Below are positions 8,062-16,276 of a stretch of DNA of 64,000 nucleotides, in pieces; the first letter of the stretch is position 1, and each line of letters begins with the position of its first letter. The notes beneath the pieces were generated by a model. It was given only the letters and a program-made list of their open reading frames with translations, was not told the origin of the DNA and searched no databases. The DNA comes from Sphaerimonospora mesophila NBRC 14179 = JCM 3151 (GTDB taxonomy: Bacteria > Actinomycetota > Actinomycetes > Streptosporangiales > Streptosporangiaceae). A program made the position numbers and the translations under genes. Location: assembly GCA_001552515.1 (NCBI GenBank), contig BCRI01000011.1, positions 23,676 to 87,675 on the forward strand, given 5' to 3'.

Positions 8062-8502
8062 TCAGCCCCGTTGGTGGTGCGTGAGCAGTTGAGCGAGCAG
8101 GCGGGTCAAGGTCTGCCTGTCCTCGGCCGGGAGAGGTCCGAGCAGGTCGTCCTGCACCTGGTCGAGCGCTCGGTCCATGCGTCGCAGTTGCCGACCACCC
8201 GCCGTGGTGAGGGTCACCATGTTGCGTCGCCGGTCGCCCGGATCCGGCGTGCGCTCGACGAAACCCTGCTCGGCCAGTTCGTTGATCGCCGCCACGACGT
8301 CGCTGCGGTCCATGTTGCACCGGCGACCCAGCTCGGCCTGACTGGCGACCCCGAACTCGTCCAGCGCGGCCAGGATCCGGTAGTGGTACCCACGCGCGCC
8401 CACCTCGCCGAAGCCGTCGGACGACAACCGGTGCGCGTGCACCGCCAGCTGGGTGAGCAGCCAGCTCGGCTTCGCGGTCAGGCGTGCGGGGGTCTCTTCC
8501 AC
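8062..8502 (-). CDS. MarR family transcriptional regulator
   Basis: About 146 residues of MarR winged-helix type: YRILAALDEFGVASQAELGR, then the recognition-helix region CNMDRSDVVAAINELAEQGF and the wing ERTPDPGDRRRNMVTLTTAG. MarR dimers normally repress their own gene and a divergent enzyme gene, and release DNA on binding a small aromatic or oxidised ligand. The divergent promoter at 8521-8576 carries three copies of one palindrome, the likely target. The start is uncertain: GTG 8502 has AGGG upstream, and GTG 8511 or ATG 8529 are alternatives, the last lying inside the first palindrome. Confidence 0.88.
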   Translation of the reverse strand: MEETPARLTAKPSWLLTQLAVHAHRLSSDGFGEVGARGYHYRILAALDEFGVASQAELGRRCNMDRSDVVAAINELAEQGFVERTPDPGDRRRNMVTLTTAGGRQLRRMDRALDQVQDDLLGPLPAEDRQTLTRLLAQLLTHHQRG

Positions 8503-8520
8503 GACAGACACCCTACAACG

Positions 8521-8576
8521 TTGGCGCATCCAATGAATGTCTGTATAGTTGGCAGCACCAATGTTGGAACCGCCAA
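8521..8576 (+). promoter_or_regulatory. Promoter with three TTGG-N5-CCAA operators
   Basis: TTGG-N5-CCAA occurs at 8521-8533, 8549-8561 and 8564-8576. The first overlaps a TTGGCG -35 (8521-8526), which is 17 bases from a TATAGT -10 (8544-8549). The other two cover the -10 edge, the start site and the early transcript of the SnoaL-like gene. A MarR dimer on these sites would block the promoter. Confidence 0.7.
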
Positions 8577-8589
8577 CGAAAGGGATGTC

Positions 8590-9003
8590 ATGTCCACGGA
8601 TACTCTGATCGCCGACCGCATCGAGATCGCCGACCTGTTCACCCGCCTCGCGCGTCTGCTCGACGAGAAGCGGTGGGAGGATGCCGGCACCGTCTATACC
8701 GACGATGTGACGGTGCACTCGCCGCGCGGGGGCGAACTCCACGGCATCGACAAGGTCATCGGCTTCCTGCGGCAGGCCGAGGTCGAGGGGCAGCACACCC
8801 AGCACACGAGCACCGACCTGCTGGTGGACGTCGACGGCGATCGGGCGGCCGCCTCGGCGAACTCGTTCGTGTACCACTACCGCGACGGCCAGGCGCCCCA
8901 CTTCACAGGCGGCCTGCGTCAGTACACCACCGCGGTACGGACACCGGCGGGCTGGCGATTCCGCGAGATGCGGATCACGCCCGCCTGGACGCGCGAGCAC
9001 TGA
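8590..9003 (+). CDS. SnoaL-like (NTF2 fold) protein
   Basis: A 137-residue protein of the NTF2/SnoaL-like superfamily. It has an N-terminal helix pair (RIEIADLFTRLARLLDEKRW), a YTDDVTVHSP strand, and a C-terminal GGLRQYTTAVRTPAGWRFRE sheet. Members are small cone-shaped enzymes (isomerases, cyclases, dehydratases) or accessory ligand binders; the exact reaction is not evident. ATG 8590 is preceded by AAAGGG. It is the gene most directly controlled by the three-palindrome promoter, so MarR and this protein probably answer to the same ligand. The epoxide hydrolase 209 bases downstream may be part of the same response. Confidence 0.85.
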   Translation: MSTDTLIADRIEIADLFTRLARLLDEKRWEDAGTVYTDDVTVHSPRGGELHGIDKVIGFLRQAEVEGQHTQHTSTDLLVDVDGDRAAASANSFVYHYRDGQAPHFTGGLRQYTTAVRTPAGWRFREMRITPAWTREH

Positions 9004-9169
9004 TCTCCGCCCGGAAGCCGTGGACGCCACGGGCATGTGACACGCACCACCGACGAGCAAGTCGTCTCCTTCCCCGTCGGCGCCACGGCTCTTCGAGCGT
9101 GCTTCTTGTGACGAATCCGAAAAATCGTCGGCACCGCCATTGACGGCGACCGCACCGAACGTCCGCCCT

Positions 9170-9181
9170 CCGAACGTTCGG
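9170..9181. repeat. 12-base perfect palindrome ahead of the epoxide hydrolase
   Basis: CCGAACGTTCGG is fully self-complementary and lies 30 bases before the ATG at 9212. A related half, CCGAACGT, occurs just upstream. It could be an operator; no regulator can be assigned. Confidence 0.35.
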
Positions 9182-9211
9182 GCGCCGCATGAATCCCCTG
9201 GAGTCAAGACC

Positions 9212-10300
9212 ATGATCAAGCCGTTCCGCATCGACATCTCCCAGGCCGACCTCGACGACCTGAACGACCGGCTCTCCCGCACCCGTTGGCCCAACGAGGT
9301 CGCCGACGCCGGGTGGGACTACGGCTTCCCGCTGGCGCGGCTCAAGGAACTGGCCGAATACTGGCGCACCGGCTACGACTGGCGTGAGCACGAGGCAGAG
9401 CTCAACGAGCTGCCGCACTTCACCACCGAGATCGACGGCCAGAACATCCACTTCGTCCACGTCCGGTCTTCGAAACCGGACGCGCTCGCGCTGATCCTCA
9501 CCCACGGCTGGCCCGGCTCGTTCCTGGAGTTCCTCGACGTGATCGAGCCACTGTCACGCGACTTCCACCTGGTGATTCCGTCCATCCCGGGGTACGGCTT
9601 CTCCGGGCCGACCCACGAGCGCGGCTGGGACATCGTCCGCATCGCGCGGGCCTGGGCCGAGCTGATGCGCCGTCTCGGGTACGAACGCTACGGCGCGCAG
9701 GGGGGCGACTTCGGCTCGGGCATCTCAATGGCGCTCGGCGCGGTGGCACCCGAGCAGGTCGTCGGCGTGCACGTCAACTACCTGCCGACCCGGCCGATCC
9801 CGGACGCCGACATCGAGCTGTCCGAAACCGATGAAGCCCGGCTGGACAAGGTCAGGCAGCTGATGGCGAATCGTCCGCCGTACCAGGCTCTGCAGGCCAC
9901 CACCCCGCAGACCATCGGCTACGCGCTGACCGACTCGCCGGTCGGCCAGCTGGCCTGGATCGCCGAGCGCTTCGCACAGTGGACGGATCCTCGCTCGCGG
10001 ATCAGCGATGACCGGATGCTCACCGACATCTCCCTGTACTGGCTGACCGCCACGGCGGCTTCCTCGGCGCGGCTGCACCGCGAGGCGCCACGGCGGATCG
10101 AGCCGTGTCCGGTACCGGTCGGCGTGGCGGTGTTCGCGCACGACATCACGCAGTCGGTGCGACCGCTGGCCGAGCGGCTGTACGACATCAGGCACTGGTC
10201 GGAGTTCGATCGCGGCGGCCACTTCGCCGCGATGGAAGTGCCGGAACTGCTCGCCGGGGACGTCCGGGACTTCTTCCTCACCCACACCGAGCACCGTTGA
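9212..10300 (+). CDS. Epoxide hydrolase family protein (EHN domain type)
   Basis: A 362-residue alpha/beta hydrolase with the N-terminal epoxide hydrolase domain (IDISQADLDDLNDRLSRTRW). It has the oxyanion motif THGWPGSFLEF, the nucleophile segment YGAQGGDFGS (Asp nucleophile in GGD), a cap region with tyrosines, and the final catalytic His in GGHFAAMEVPELL. These match microsomal-type epoxide hydrolases, which open epoxides to diols through an ester intermediate. ATG 9212 has GGAG eight bases upstream. The earlier in-frame ATG at 9140 lies in the 12-base palindrome region and is unlikely. The gene may belong to the MarR/SnoaL-like detoxification group just upstream. Confidence 0.9.
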   Translation: MIKPFRIDISQADLDDLNDRLSRTRWPNEVADAGWDYGFPLARLKELAEYWRTGYDWREHEAELNELPHFTTEIDGQNIHFVHVRSSKPDALALILTHGWPGSFLEFLDVIEPLSRDFHLVIPSIPGYGFSGPTHERGWDIVRIARAWAELMRRLGYERYGAQGGDFGSGISMALGAVAPEQVVGVHVNYLPTRPIPDADIELSETDEARLDKVRQLMANRPPYQALQATTPQTIGYALTDSPVGQLAWIAERFAQWTDPRSRISDDRMLTDISLYWLTATAASSARLHREAPRRIEPCPVPVGVAVFAHDITQSVRPLAERLYDIRHWSEFDRGGHFAAMEVPELLAGDVRDFFLTHTEHR

Positions 10301-10351
10301 GGCTTTCGCCGGACGGCCCCCCAGGGCGCCGCCAGGCTAACGTTGCCGCAC

Positions 10352-11266
10352 GTGACCCACACCGAAATCGAGATCACCGCCGAGTTGGTCAGAGACCTGC
10401 TGCGAGACCAGCATCCTGACCTGGCCGATCGCCCTATACGTCTCGGCGCGCGTGGCTGGGACAACCAGCTGTGGCGGCTCGGCGACGACCTCGCCGTCCG
10501 GCTGCCCTGGGCGACGCCGACCGCGGACGCGCTTCTGCGTAAGGAGTACACCTGGCTGCCCGTCCTCGCCCCGCGCCTTCCTCTGCCGGTTCCCGTCCCA
10601 CAGCGCATCGGAGAGCCCTCCGCTCTGTTTCCACGACCCTGGATCGTCACCACCTGGGTGCCGGGCGAGCCCGCCGATCGCGCCCCCGCCACACGCGCGG
10701 CAGAGGCGGCCGACGCCCTGGCCGCCTTCCTGACGGCTTTACACCAGCCCGCCCCCGGCCAGGCGCCCACCGGCCGGGGCCGCGGGGGGCCGCTGGCCGA
10801 CCACTCCGAGGGGTTCGCCGAGCACCTCGCCTCGGCCACCGAGATGGGGCTCATCCCCGACCCGGACGCCGTCCGCGCGATCTGGGACGACGCCGCCGCC
10901 GCGCCCGATTGGGCAGGCCCTGCGCTATGGCTTCACGGCGACCTGCATCCGGCCAACATCCTCACCGCGGACGACACCATCTGCGGCGTGATCGACTTCG
11001 GCGACCTCTGCGCGGGCGACCCGGCCTGTGACCTCGCCGCCGCCTGGATGGTGCTGCCGGACGGCGCCGCCGACCGCTTCCATGACGCATACCGGCCGGC
11101 CCCGGACCCCGCGACCCTGCGCCGCGCACGCGGCTGGGCGGTGGGACGCGCCCTCAGCTGCGTCCTCATCGGAGAAGCCGGCGTCCGCGGCCGTCCGGGC
11201 GGCAAGGCCACGTGGGGCCCACCCGCCCACGCGGCACTGCGACGGCTCATCGCCACGGCAGCCTGA
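10352..11266 (+). CDS. Aminoglycoside phosphotransferase (APH) family kinase
   Basis: A 304-residue protein-kinase-fold phosphotransferase. The catalytic loop reads WLHGDLHPANIL and the metal-binding motif GVIDFGDLCAGDPACD; the N-terminal lobe has LGARGWDNQLWRLGDDLAVR. The family phosphorylates aminoglycosides, macrolides or small alcohols such as homoserine or choline. The substrate is unknown, and resistance is possible but not shown. A TAACGT -10 element (10338-10343) lies eight bases before GTG 10352, so the mRNA is probably leaderless. TTG 10343 is an alternative start inside that -10 and is rejected. The gene converges on the monooxygenase at 11428. Confidence 0.85.
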   Translation: MTHTEIEITAELVRDLLRDQHPDLADRPIRLGARGWDNQLWRLGDDLAVRLPWATPTADALLRKEYTWLPVLAPRLPLPVPVPQRIGEPSALFPRPWIVTTWVPGEPADRAPATRAAEAADALAAFLTALHQPAPGQAPTGRGRGGPLADHSEGFAEHLASATEMGLIPDPDAVRAIWDDAAAAPDWAGPALWLHGDLHPANILTADDTICGVIDFGDLCAGDPACDLAAAWMVLPDGAADRFHDAYRPAPDPATLRRARGWAVGRALSCVLIGEAGVRGRPGGKATWGPPAHAALRRLIATAA

Positions 11267-11351
11267 TGAACGACCGGGTCGAGCAGGCCGACCGGGCAAG
11301 GCGAGGCGGGGCGGACTCCGGTCTCCCTCTCGGTACGGGGTGCACGATCGG

Positions 11352-11377
11352 CGACGTCGCCGGCCCCGGCGATGTCG
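11352..11377. terminator. Hairpin between convergent genes
   Basis: CGACGTCGCCGG (11352-11363) faces CCGGCGATGTCG (11366-11377) with one G-U pair. It lies between the APH gene and the monooxygenase gene, which point at each other, so it could serve both. Confidence 0.45.
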
Positions 11378-11427
11378 GGGGCGCCTGATGGAACTCGCGG
11401 GGCTCCTGGCGGCTGATCAAGTCATCG

Positions 11428-12555
11428 TCACGCGGGCAGTTTCCCCGGGTCGTGGTCGTACAGCCAGCCGGTGGCCTGCTCATAGAAGCGGTTGAAGAAG
11501 AACGGCATCATGATCTCTCGGAACCGGGCCGTCAGCGGCCCCGCGATCTTGGCGTCCCGGTTGGCGGCCGCTGTCTTGGCCAGCTTGCCCGTACGGTCAC
11601 GGCGGAGCCGGTCGAAGGCGGACAGGGCCGCGGGGACGGTCTCGGCCGCCGCGAGTTCACGGGCGAGTGCGACGGCATCCTCGATCGCCATCGAGGCGCC
11701 CTGCCCGGCGCCGACCGGGTGGGCCGCGTCGCCGATGAGGACGACGCGGTCGTCGTGGCGGCGGGTCACCGGGGGCAGCACGTGCAGCAGCGTGGCGGCG
11801 GCGACCGCCGAGGATGCGCGGAGCACGGCGAGTGGCGTCTTCTCCGTACGGAACGACTCAGTCAGCTCCGCCAGGCCGACGGCGGCCACATCCGGCGGCG
11901 GATCGGCCGCGGCGACCTGGGCCGACCACCACACGGTGCCGTCGGGAGCGGGCAGGTAGATGAAGGCCCCGCGGCGCGCGAAGACCATGTTGAAGCCCTG
12001 CGGCCGGTCGCCGGGCAGGCGCACGGGCCCGTCGGTCGCACCGGAGATCGAGTACAGGCCGGCGTAACGCGGCCGGGGAGCCGCGGGGTCGACGGACCGG
12101 CGGGTGACCGACCAGATCCCGTCCGCGCCGACGACCAGGTCGGCGCCGCTGGTCAGCGGATCGTGAGAGTCACCGGAGAGCCGTCTGCCCACAACGATCC
12201 GGGCACCTGACCGCGTCGCCTCCTCCCGAAGTGCCTCCACCAGGTCGGCGCGCATCAGCGTCACGCTGTGGAGCGGATCGCGGGCCCGTCGCCCGCGAGG
12301 TACGTCGCCCAGCGGCCGGTCCCTCCCGGACCACATACGCTGCCGGTCCACCTGGAAGCCCGCCCGTTGAACCGCCTCCAGGCATCCGAGGGCGTCCAGG
12401 GCGCGCAGCCCGTTGACGGACAGGCTGACGAACGACCCGACCGGTCCGGCGGGATTCTCGTACGCCTCGTAGACCGTGACCTGAGCCCCGATCCGCGCGA
12501 GCGCGATCGCGCTCGCCGACCCGGCGACCCCGCCGCCGACCACCACAACCCGCAC
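11428..12555 (-). CDS. FAD-dependent monooxygenase (PHBH/aromatic hydroxylase fold)
   Basis: A 375-residue flavoprotein. The N terminus is the Rossmann FAD motif VVVVGGGVAGSASAIALARI; LVVGADGIWSVTRRSV is the DG motif; VLIGDAAHPVGAGQGASMAI is the second FAD motif. These three, in order, mark group A flavin monooxygenases that use NAD(P)H and oxygen. The substrate could be an aromatic compound or an antibiotic. GTG 12555 has AGGAGG seven bases upstream and is preferred to ATG 12582. The divergent TetR gene at 12653 and the palindrome between them suggest repression by that TetR and induction by the substrate. Confidence 0.9.
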   Translation of the reverse strand: MRVVVVGGGVAGSASAIALARIGAQVTVYEAYENPAGPVGSFVSLSVNGLRALDALGCLEAVQRAGFQVDRQRMWSGRDRPLGDVPRGRRARDPLHSVTLMRADLVEALREEATRSGARIVVGRRLSGDSHDPLTSGADLVVGADGIWSVTRRSVDPAAPRPRYAGLYSISGATDGPVRLPGDRPQGFNMVFARRGAFIYLPAPDGTVWWSAQVAAADPPPDVAAVGLAELTESFRTEKTPLAVLRASSAVAAATLLHVLPPVTRRHDDRVVLIGDAAHPVGAGQGASMAIEDAVALARELAAAETVPAALSAFDRLRRDRTGKLAKTAAANRDAKIAGPLTARFREIMMPFFFNRFYEQATGWLYDHDPGKLPA

Positions 12556-12577
12556 GACACGACCTCCTGAATCCGCA

Positions 12578-12601
12578 TTCACCGAATCCTAATTCGGTGA
12601 A
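12578..12601. promoter_or_regulatory. TetR-type operator between monooxygenase and tetR genes
   Basis: TTCACCGAAT (12578-12587) and ATTCGGTGAA (12592-12601) are perfect 10-base inverted arms around CCTA. It lies 22 bases from the monooxygenase start and 51 bases from the TetR start, well placed to control both. Confidence 0.75.
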
Positions 12602-12652
12602 ATTGAGTTCAGTATGCTGGTGCGACGATGACGAGGTCAAGGGAGAGATCCT

Positions 12653-13273
12653 GTGGGAGTACGCAAGGCCAGGGCGGCCGAGACCGAGGCGGCACTGAAA
12701 GAGGCCGCCCGGCGGCAGTTCGCGGAGCGCGGTTATCTCAACACGAAGATCACGGACATCACGGCAGCGGCGGGCCGCGCCACCGGGTCCTTCTACGACC
12801 ACTTCGCGAGCAAAGAGGAGCTGCTTCAGGCCCTGCTCGCCGACATGCACGGCAAGGCGCACGACCAGCTCGCCGGGGAGGACCATCCTCCGCATGACCT
12901 GACGGACCGGAACCAGCTTCGCGAGCACCTCGCGGTGGCCTGGCGCCTGATGCGCGACAACCGGCCCGTCATGGTCGCGCTGTTCGAGTCCGCGATGGTC
13001 GCGGGGCCGGGTGCGGGCGAGATCTGGCGGCGTCTGATCGAGGACACCCGGGTGCTCCGCGACCATCTGGAGCACCTGCGGGAGACGGGCCACCGGCTCC
13101 CGGGCGACCCGGAACTGGTCGCGGCGGCGATGGGCGGGATGCTGTCGATGCTCGCCTACGCGCTGCTCGGCGACGACACGCGGGCCGGCCGCTCCGACGA
13201 CGAGGTGATCGACACCCTCACCGGGCTCCTGCTGCACGGCGTCGCCGGGCCGGGCGGCCCCGGTCATGTCTGA
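12653..13273 (+). CDS. TetR family regulator
   Basis: A 206-residue TetR/AcrR protein. The helix-turn-helix spans about residues 10-55 (AARRQFAERGYLNTKITDIT, AAAGRATGSFYDHFASKEEL). The alpha-helical C-terminal domain would bind the inducer. GTG 12653 has GGGAGA upstream. The perfect palindrome at 12578-12601 in the divergent intergenic space is its probable operator. The gene therefore likely forms a simple substrate-inducible switch with the flavin monooxygenase. The next gene converges with a gap of only six bases. Confidence 0.9.
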   Translation: MGVRKARAAETEAALKEAARRQFAERGYLNTKITDITAAAGRATGSFYDHFASKEELLQALLADMHGKAHDQLAGEDHPPHDLTDRNQLREHLAVAWRLMRDNRPVMVALFESAMVAGPGAGEIWRRLIEDTRVLRDHLEHLRETGHRLPGDPELVAAAMGGMLSMLAYALLGDDTRAGRSDDEVIDTLTGLLLHGVAGPGGPGHV

Positions 13274-13279
13274 CCTGGT

Positions 13280-14032
13280 TCACCGGCCGTAGAAGGCCAC
13301 CGCGTTGTCGTGGAGGACGGCGTCGACATGGTCGCCGGCCGCGTCTGCCAGGACGTCGAGGTCGGAGTCGGCGAAGGGGCGGCGGGCCCGGGTGGAGGGC
13401 AGGTCCGACCCTGCCATCAGTGCGGTGGGGTCGGCCTTCAGCACGGCTCGGATGGTGTCGGCGACATTGAGGTCGACCCTGCCGAAGCCGGTCGCCTTCA
13501 CCCGCACTCCCTGCTCGACCAGCGCCAGCAGGTACGGCAGGCCGTCGGCGTGCAGGCCCAGATGGTCGATGCTCACCGCGGGCAGCGAGGCCAGGGTGTC
13601 GGCGAGCTCGGGCAGGTCGCGAGCATCGACGTAGAGCTCGACGTGCATGTCGGCCACCTCGTGGACACGGCGGGCCAGCGTCTCCAGGTGTTCCAGGCTC
13701 GCCGATCCGCCGCGGCGGAGGTTGAAGCGGACCCCGCGCACACCGGCTCCGGCGAGCTGAGCGATGTCCTCGTCGGGGAGGTCGTGCGGGATCTGGGTGA
13801 CCCCGACGAAGCCATGGCCGAGCTGCTCGAGCGCGTCGAGCAGGTAGCCCTGGTCGAACCGCTGGAACGACCCGGAGACGACCACGCCGCCGACGACGTG
13901 CAGCGCGGCGGTGCGCTCCCGGTAGTCGTGGACGGTGAACTCCTCGGGCACGAACCCGTTGTTCTCGAACAACGGGAAGCGGCTGTCGATCACGTGGAAG
14001 TGGGCGTCGAAGAACGGGCGGCGATCGGTCAC
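13280..14032 (-). CDS. Amidohydrolase family protein (PDC-hydrolase-like TIM barrel)
   Basis: A 250-residue metal-dependent hydrolase of the amidohydrolase_2 type. It opens with the metal motif FFDAHFHVID. It continues with GVRGVRFNLRRG on the barrel strand, VSIDHLGLH (metal His) and the terminal metal Asp in LMAGSDLPSTR. Relatives include 2-pyrone-4,6-dicarboxylate lactonase and lactone or cyclic amide hydrolases; the substrate is not known. GTG 14032 is preferred because GGAGG lies eight bases upstream; the frame itself runs on to 14161. It faces the TetR gene, so it is probably transcribed from its own promoter in 14033-14300. Confidence 0.87.
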   Translation of the reverse strand: MTDRRPFFDAHFHVIDSRFPLFENNGFVPEEFTVHDYRERTAALHVVGGVVVSGSFQRFDQGYLLDALEQLGHGFVGVTQIPHDLPDEDIAQLAGAGVRGVRFNLRRGGSASLEHLETLARRVHEVADMHVELYVDARDLPELADTLASLPAVSIDHLGLHADGLPYLLALVEQGVRVKATGFGRVDLNVADTIRAVLKADPTALMAGSDLPSTRARRPFADSDLDVLADAAGDHVDAVLHDNAVAFYGR

Positions 14033-14150
14033 GATGAATTCCTCCGGCGACTGTCGGGGCGGGGCGCTGATCCGCCGTGTACGCGGACCGCCGTACGGCT
14101 CGTCAGTGTCCCGCTTCCAGCTCGGCTCGCACTGTTGGCTGTTCGGCCGA

Positions 14151-14228
14151 ATTCTCAACACGCTTTTCTGACACCCGGGCGGCCTGTCGGCGGTTCGTGA
14201 AGGGGACTCCAGCCAGGGTGTTGAGAAT
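14151..14228. repeat. Widely spaced 11-base inverted repeat upstream of the amidohydrolase
   Basis: ATTCTCAACAC (14151-14161) and GTGTTGAGAAT (14218-14228) are perfect inverted copies 56 bases apart. They may be two operator half-regions for looping, or the stem of a long structured 5' leader. The rest of 14033-14447 holds no gene that I can see. Confidence 0.4.
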
Positions 14229-14318
14229 CGAACGGTTTACAACACCCCCCTCTCTCTCCCACAGGCGTGGCCCAGAAATCGGCGATCGCTGATGTATGGG
14301 CGTCATGTCGCCGCGCCG

Positions 14319-14341
14319 CTTGACCCTGACGCAGGGTCAAG
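14319..14341 (+). promoter_or_regulatory. Perfect MerR palindrome of the second hydrolase-MerR pair
   Basis: CTTGACCCTG (14319-14328), ACG, CAGGGTCAAG (14332-14341) is a perfect 10+10 palindrome that includes a TTGACC -35. CAGCAT (14346-14351) could be the -10 with a long spacer, as MerR promoters require. An almost identical half is preserved in the scar at 6775-6803. Confidence 0.7.
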
Positions 14342-14447
14342 CTTTCAGCATGGTGGCATGACCGCGGAAACCGGGGCGATCGAGGTCGCCGAGCTGTACG
14401 ACGAGAACAACGATGATGGAGAGCGTGCGGAAGGAGGCGACAGGACG

Positions 14448-15233
14448 ATGCGGCACTTCACCATCCACCACGACGGCGTCACGATCCGGGGCTCTCACGA
14501 GGGCCGGGGACGACCGCTGGTCCTGTGCCCTGGCCTGAACTCGACCCAGGCCGACCTGCGCGAGCTGACCGAGTTGCTGAGATACGACCACGACGTGGTG
14601 ACTTTCGACCTGCGGGGCCATGGCCTCGCCTCGGCCGCCGACCGTTACTCCTTCGAGGCGTTCCTTAGCGATCTGGGCGCGGTGATGGCGGAGCTGGGAA
14701 ACCGTGGCCTGCCTGCGGCGCCTGTGCTGGTGGGCTACTCGCTGGGCGCTGACCTGGCCGTGCACTATGCCTCCGAGCATCCTGACACTGTCGCCGGGCT
14801 TGTTCTGATCGACGGGGCGAACCCGGTGCCCGAACCGTTCATCACCGAGGCCGTCCTGCCGGAGTTCCGCGCCATGTGGGAAGACATGGCGACGCAGCAG
14901 GAGGCCAAGCGGGACACCGCGCGTCAGGTGCTGCTCACCGTCCAGGAGATTCTCGACCTGAACCTCGAGATCGATGTGATCCGGTCCGGGATCCTCGACC
15001 GGTACAGGAAGATCGACCGGCCCATCACAATGATCATGTCGACCTCGATGGCCGGCGACAGCGGCGAAGGACACGCGCCTCGGTTCAACCAGAACTGGCG
15101 TGCCGGCGTCGAGCGGCTTGTCCGCGAGCACCCGCACATCGCCACCACCTGGTTCGACGCCGATCACCAGCTGGTCTTCACCCATGCCCCGCGAATCGCC
15201 CAGATCATCCGCGATACAGAAATGACCTCTTGA
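14448..15233 (+). CDS. Alpha/beta-fold hydrolase, second hydrolase-MerR pair
   Basis: A 261-residue alpha/beta hydrolase with LVLCPGLNSTQADLRELTEL in the oxyanion region and FDLRGHGLASAADRYSFEAF. The nucleophile is in VGYSLGADLAVHY and the catalytic His region is WFDADHQLVFTHAP. The substrate is unknown. ATG 14448 has an excellent AAGGAGG eight bases upstream. ATG 14358 is also in frame and sits about where a transcript from the MerR promoter would begin, so a longer leaderless form of 291 residues is possible. The MerR gene follows after 22 bases. The tail of this gene has a decayed copy at 6654-6773. Confidence 0.88.
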   Translation: MRHFTIHHDGVTIRGSHEGRGRPLVLCPGLNSTQADLRELTELLRYDHDVVTFDLRGHGLASAADRYSFEAFLSDLGAVMAELGNRGLPAAPVLVGYSLGADLAVHYASEHPDTVAGLVLIDGANPVPEPFITEAVLPEFRAMWEDMATQQEAKRDTARQVLLTVQEILDLNLEIDVIRSGILDRYRKIDRPITMIMSTSMAGDSGEGHAPRFNQNWRAGVERLVREHPHIATTWFDADHQLVFTHAPRIAQIIRDTEMTS

Positions 15234-15255
15234 GCAACTTCTGGAGACTGGTCTG

Positions 15256-16047
15256 ATGCTGACCATCGGCGAGCTGGCGTCGTACGCGGGAGTGACGGTC
15301 CGCGCGGTGCGGCACTACCACGCCAAGGGCCTGCTACCGGAGCCGAAGCGGGACCACTCCGGCTACCGCAGATACGACGGCGGCGCCGTGATCGAGCTGA
15401 TCAAGATCCGGACCCTCGCCGAGGCCGGGGTCCCGCTGGCGCGGGTGCGAGATCTGCTGCGGGCCGGCGAGGAGGAGTTCGCCGCGGCGATCGCGGACAT
15501 CGACAGGAGGCTGCGGGCGGAGATCCGCGAGCGGCAGCGGCATCGCGAGCGGATCGCCCGCCTCGCCGCCGGGGAACACCTGGTGCTGCCTCCGGAGGTG
15601 GTCGAGTATCTCGACCGGCTGCGGGCGCTCGGGGTCGACGAGCGGATCGTCCAGGCCGAGCGTGACGGCTGGATCCCGCTGGCCGCGCACTCACCCGAGC
15701 GGGTCCCGGAGTGGATGGCACGTAAGCGGGAGCAGATCGACGATCCGCGGCTGGTCGACTTCTACCTCACCCTGGGCCGGGCCCTTGACCGAGCCGACGA
15801 CGACCCGCGGCTGGTCGAGCTGGCCGACAAACTGGCCGCCTACATCACGCGGATGGCCGACGAGCGGGGCGAGGACTACGTCGACGACACCGATATCGAG
15901 CTACCGCTCGTCAAGCTGATGGACACGCTGGCATTCGACACTGTGCCGCCGGCGCGTCGGCTGATCGAACTTCTGAAGCAGCGAGGCTGGACGGGCTGGA
16001 CCAAGCTCGAGCGCGTGGCCCCCACACCGGGTGCGACTCCCTGGTAG
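15256..16047 (+). CDS. MerR family transcriptional regulator
   Basis: A 263-residue MerR regulator with a winged helix at residues 1-70 (LTIGELASYAGVTVRAVRHY, SGYRRYDGGAVIELIKI) and a dimer helix rich in Arg and Glu (about 75-115). An acidic C-terminal effector domain without cysteine metal ligands follows. It is co-transcribed with the hydrolase and should act on the palindrome at 14319-14341. In the sibling pair at 1653-3196, order, spacing and operator type are the same. The C-terminal domains differ enough to suggest different inducers. Confidence 0.9.
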   Translation: MLTIGELASYAGVTVRAVRHYHAKGLLPEPKRDHSGYRRYDGGAVIELIKIRTLAEAGVPLARVRDLLRAGEEEFAAAIADIDRRLRAEIRERQRHRERIARLAAGEHLVLPPEVVEYLDRLRALGVDERIVQAERDGWIPLAAHSPERVPEWMARKREQIDDPRLVDFYLTLGRALDRADDDPRLVELADKLAAYITRMADERGEDYVDDTDIELPLVKLMDTLAFDTVPPARRLIELLKQRGWTGWTKLERVAPTPGATPW

Positions 16048-16276
16048 CGCCGGTACGCGCAGGAAGACCCCACAGTGCGGCGATCCGAGCGCCATTGGTG
16101 ATGGCGGGCAGGGGTACTGACGGGCGAGGCGACAGCGTGGTCCCATCGCAACCGCGACCCAGCGACGGACTGCCCTCATGCACCGCCGAGCGAGCCGAGA
16201 GCGCCGATGCTCAACCGGGCGCTCAGATCAAGGCGCACCTCGCCGTAGGGGCGGACGTGCAGTCAGAACAGCGGGG

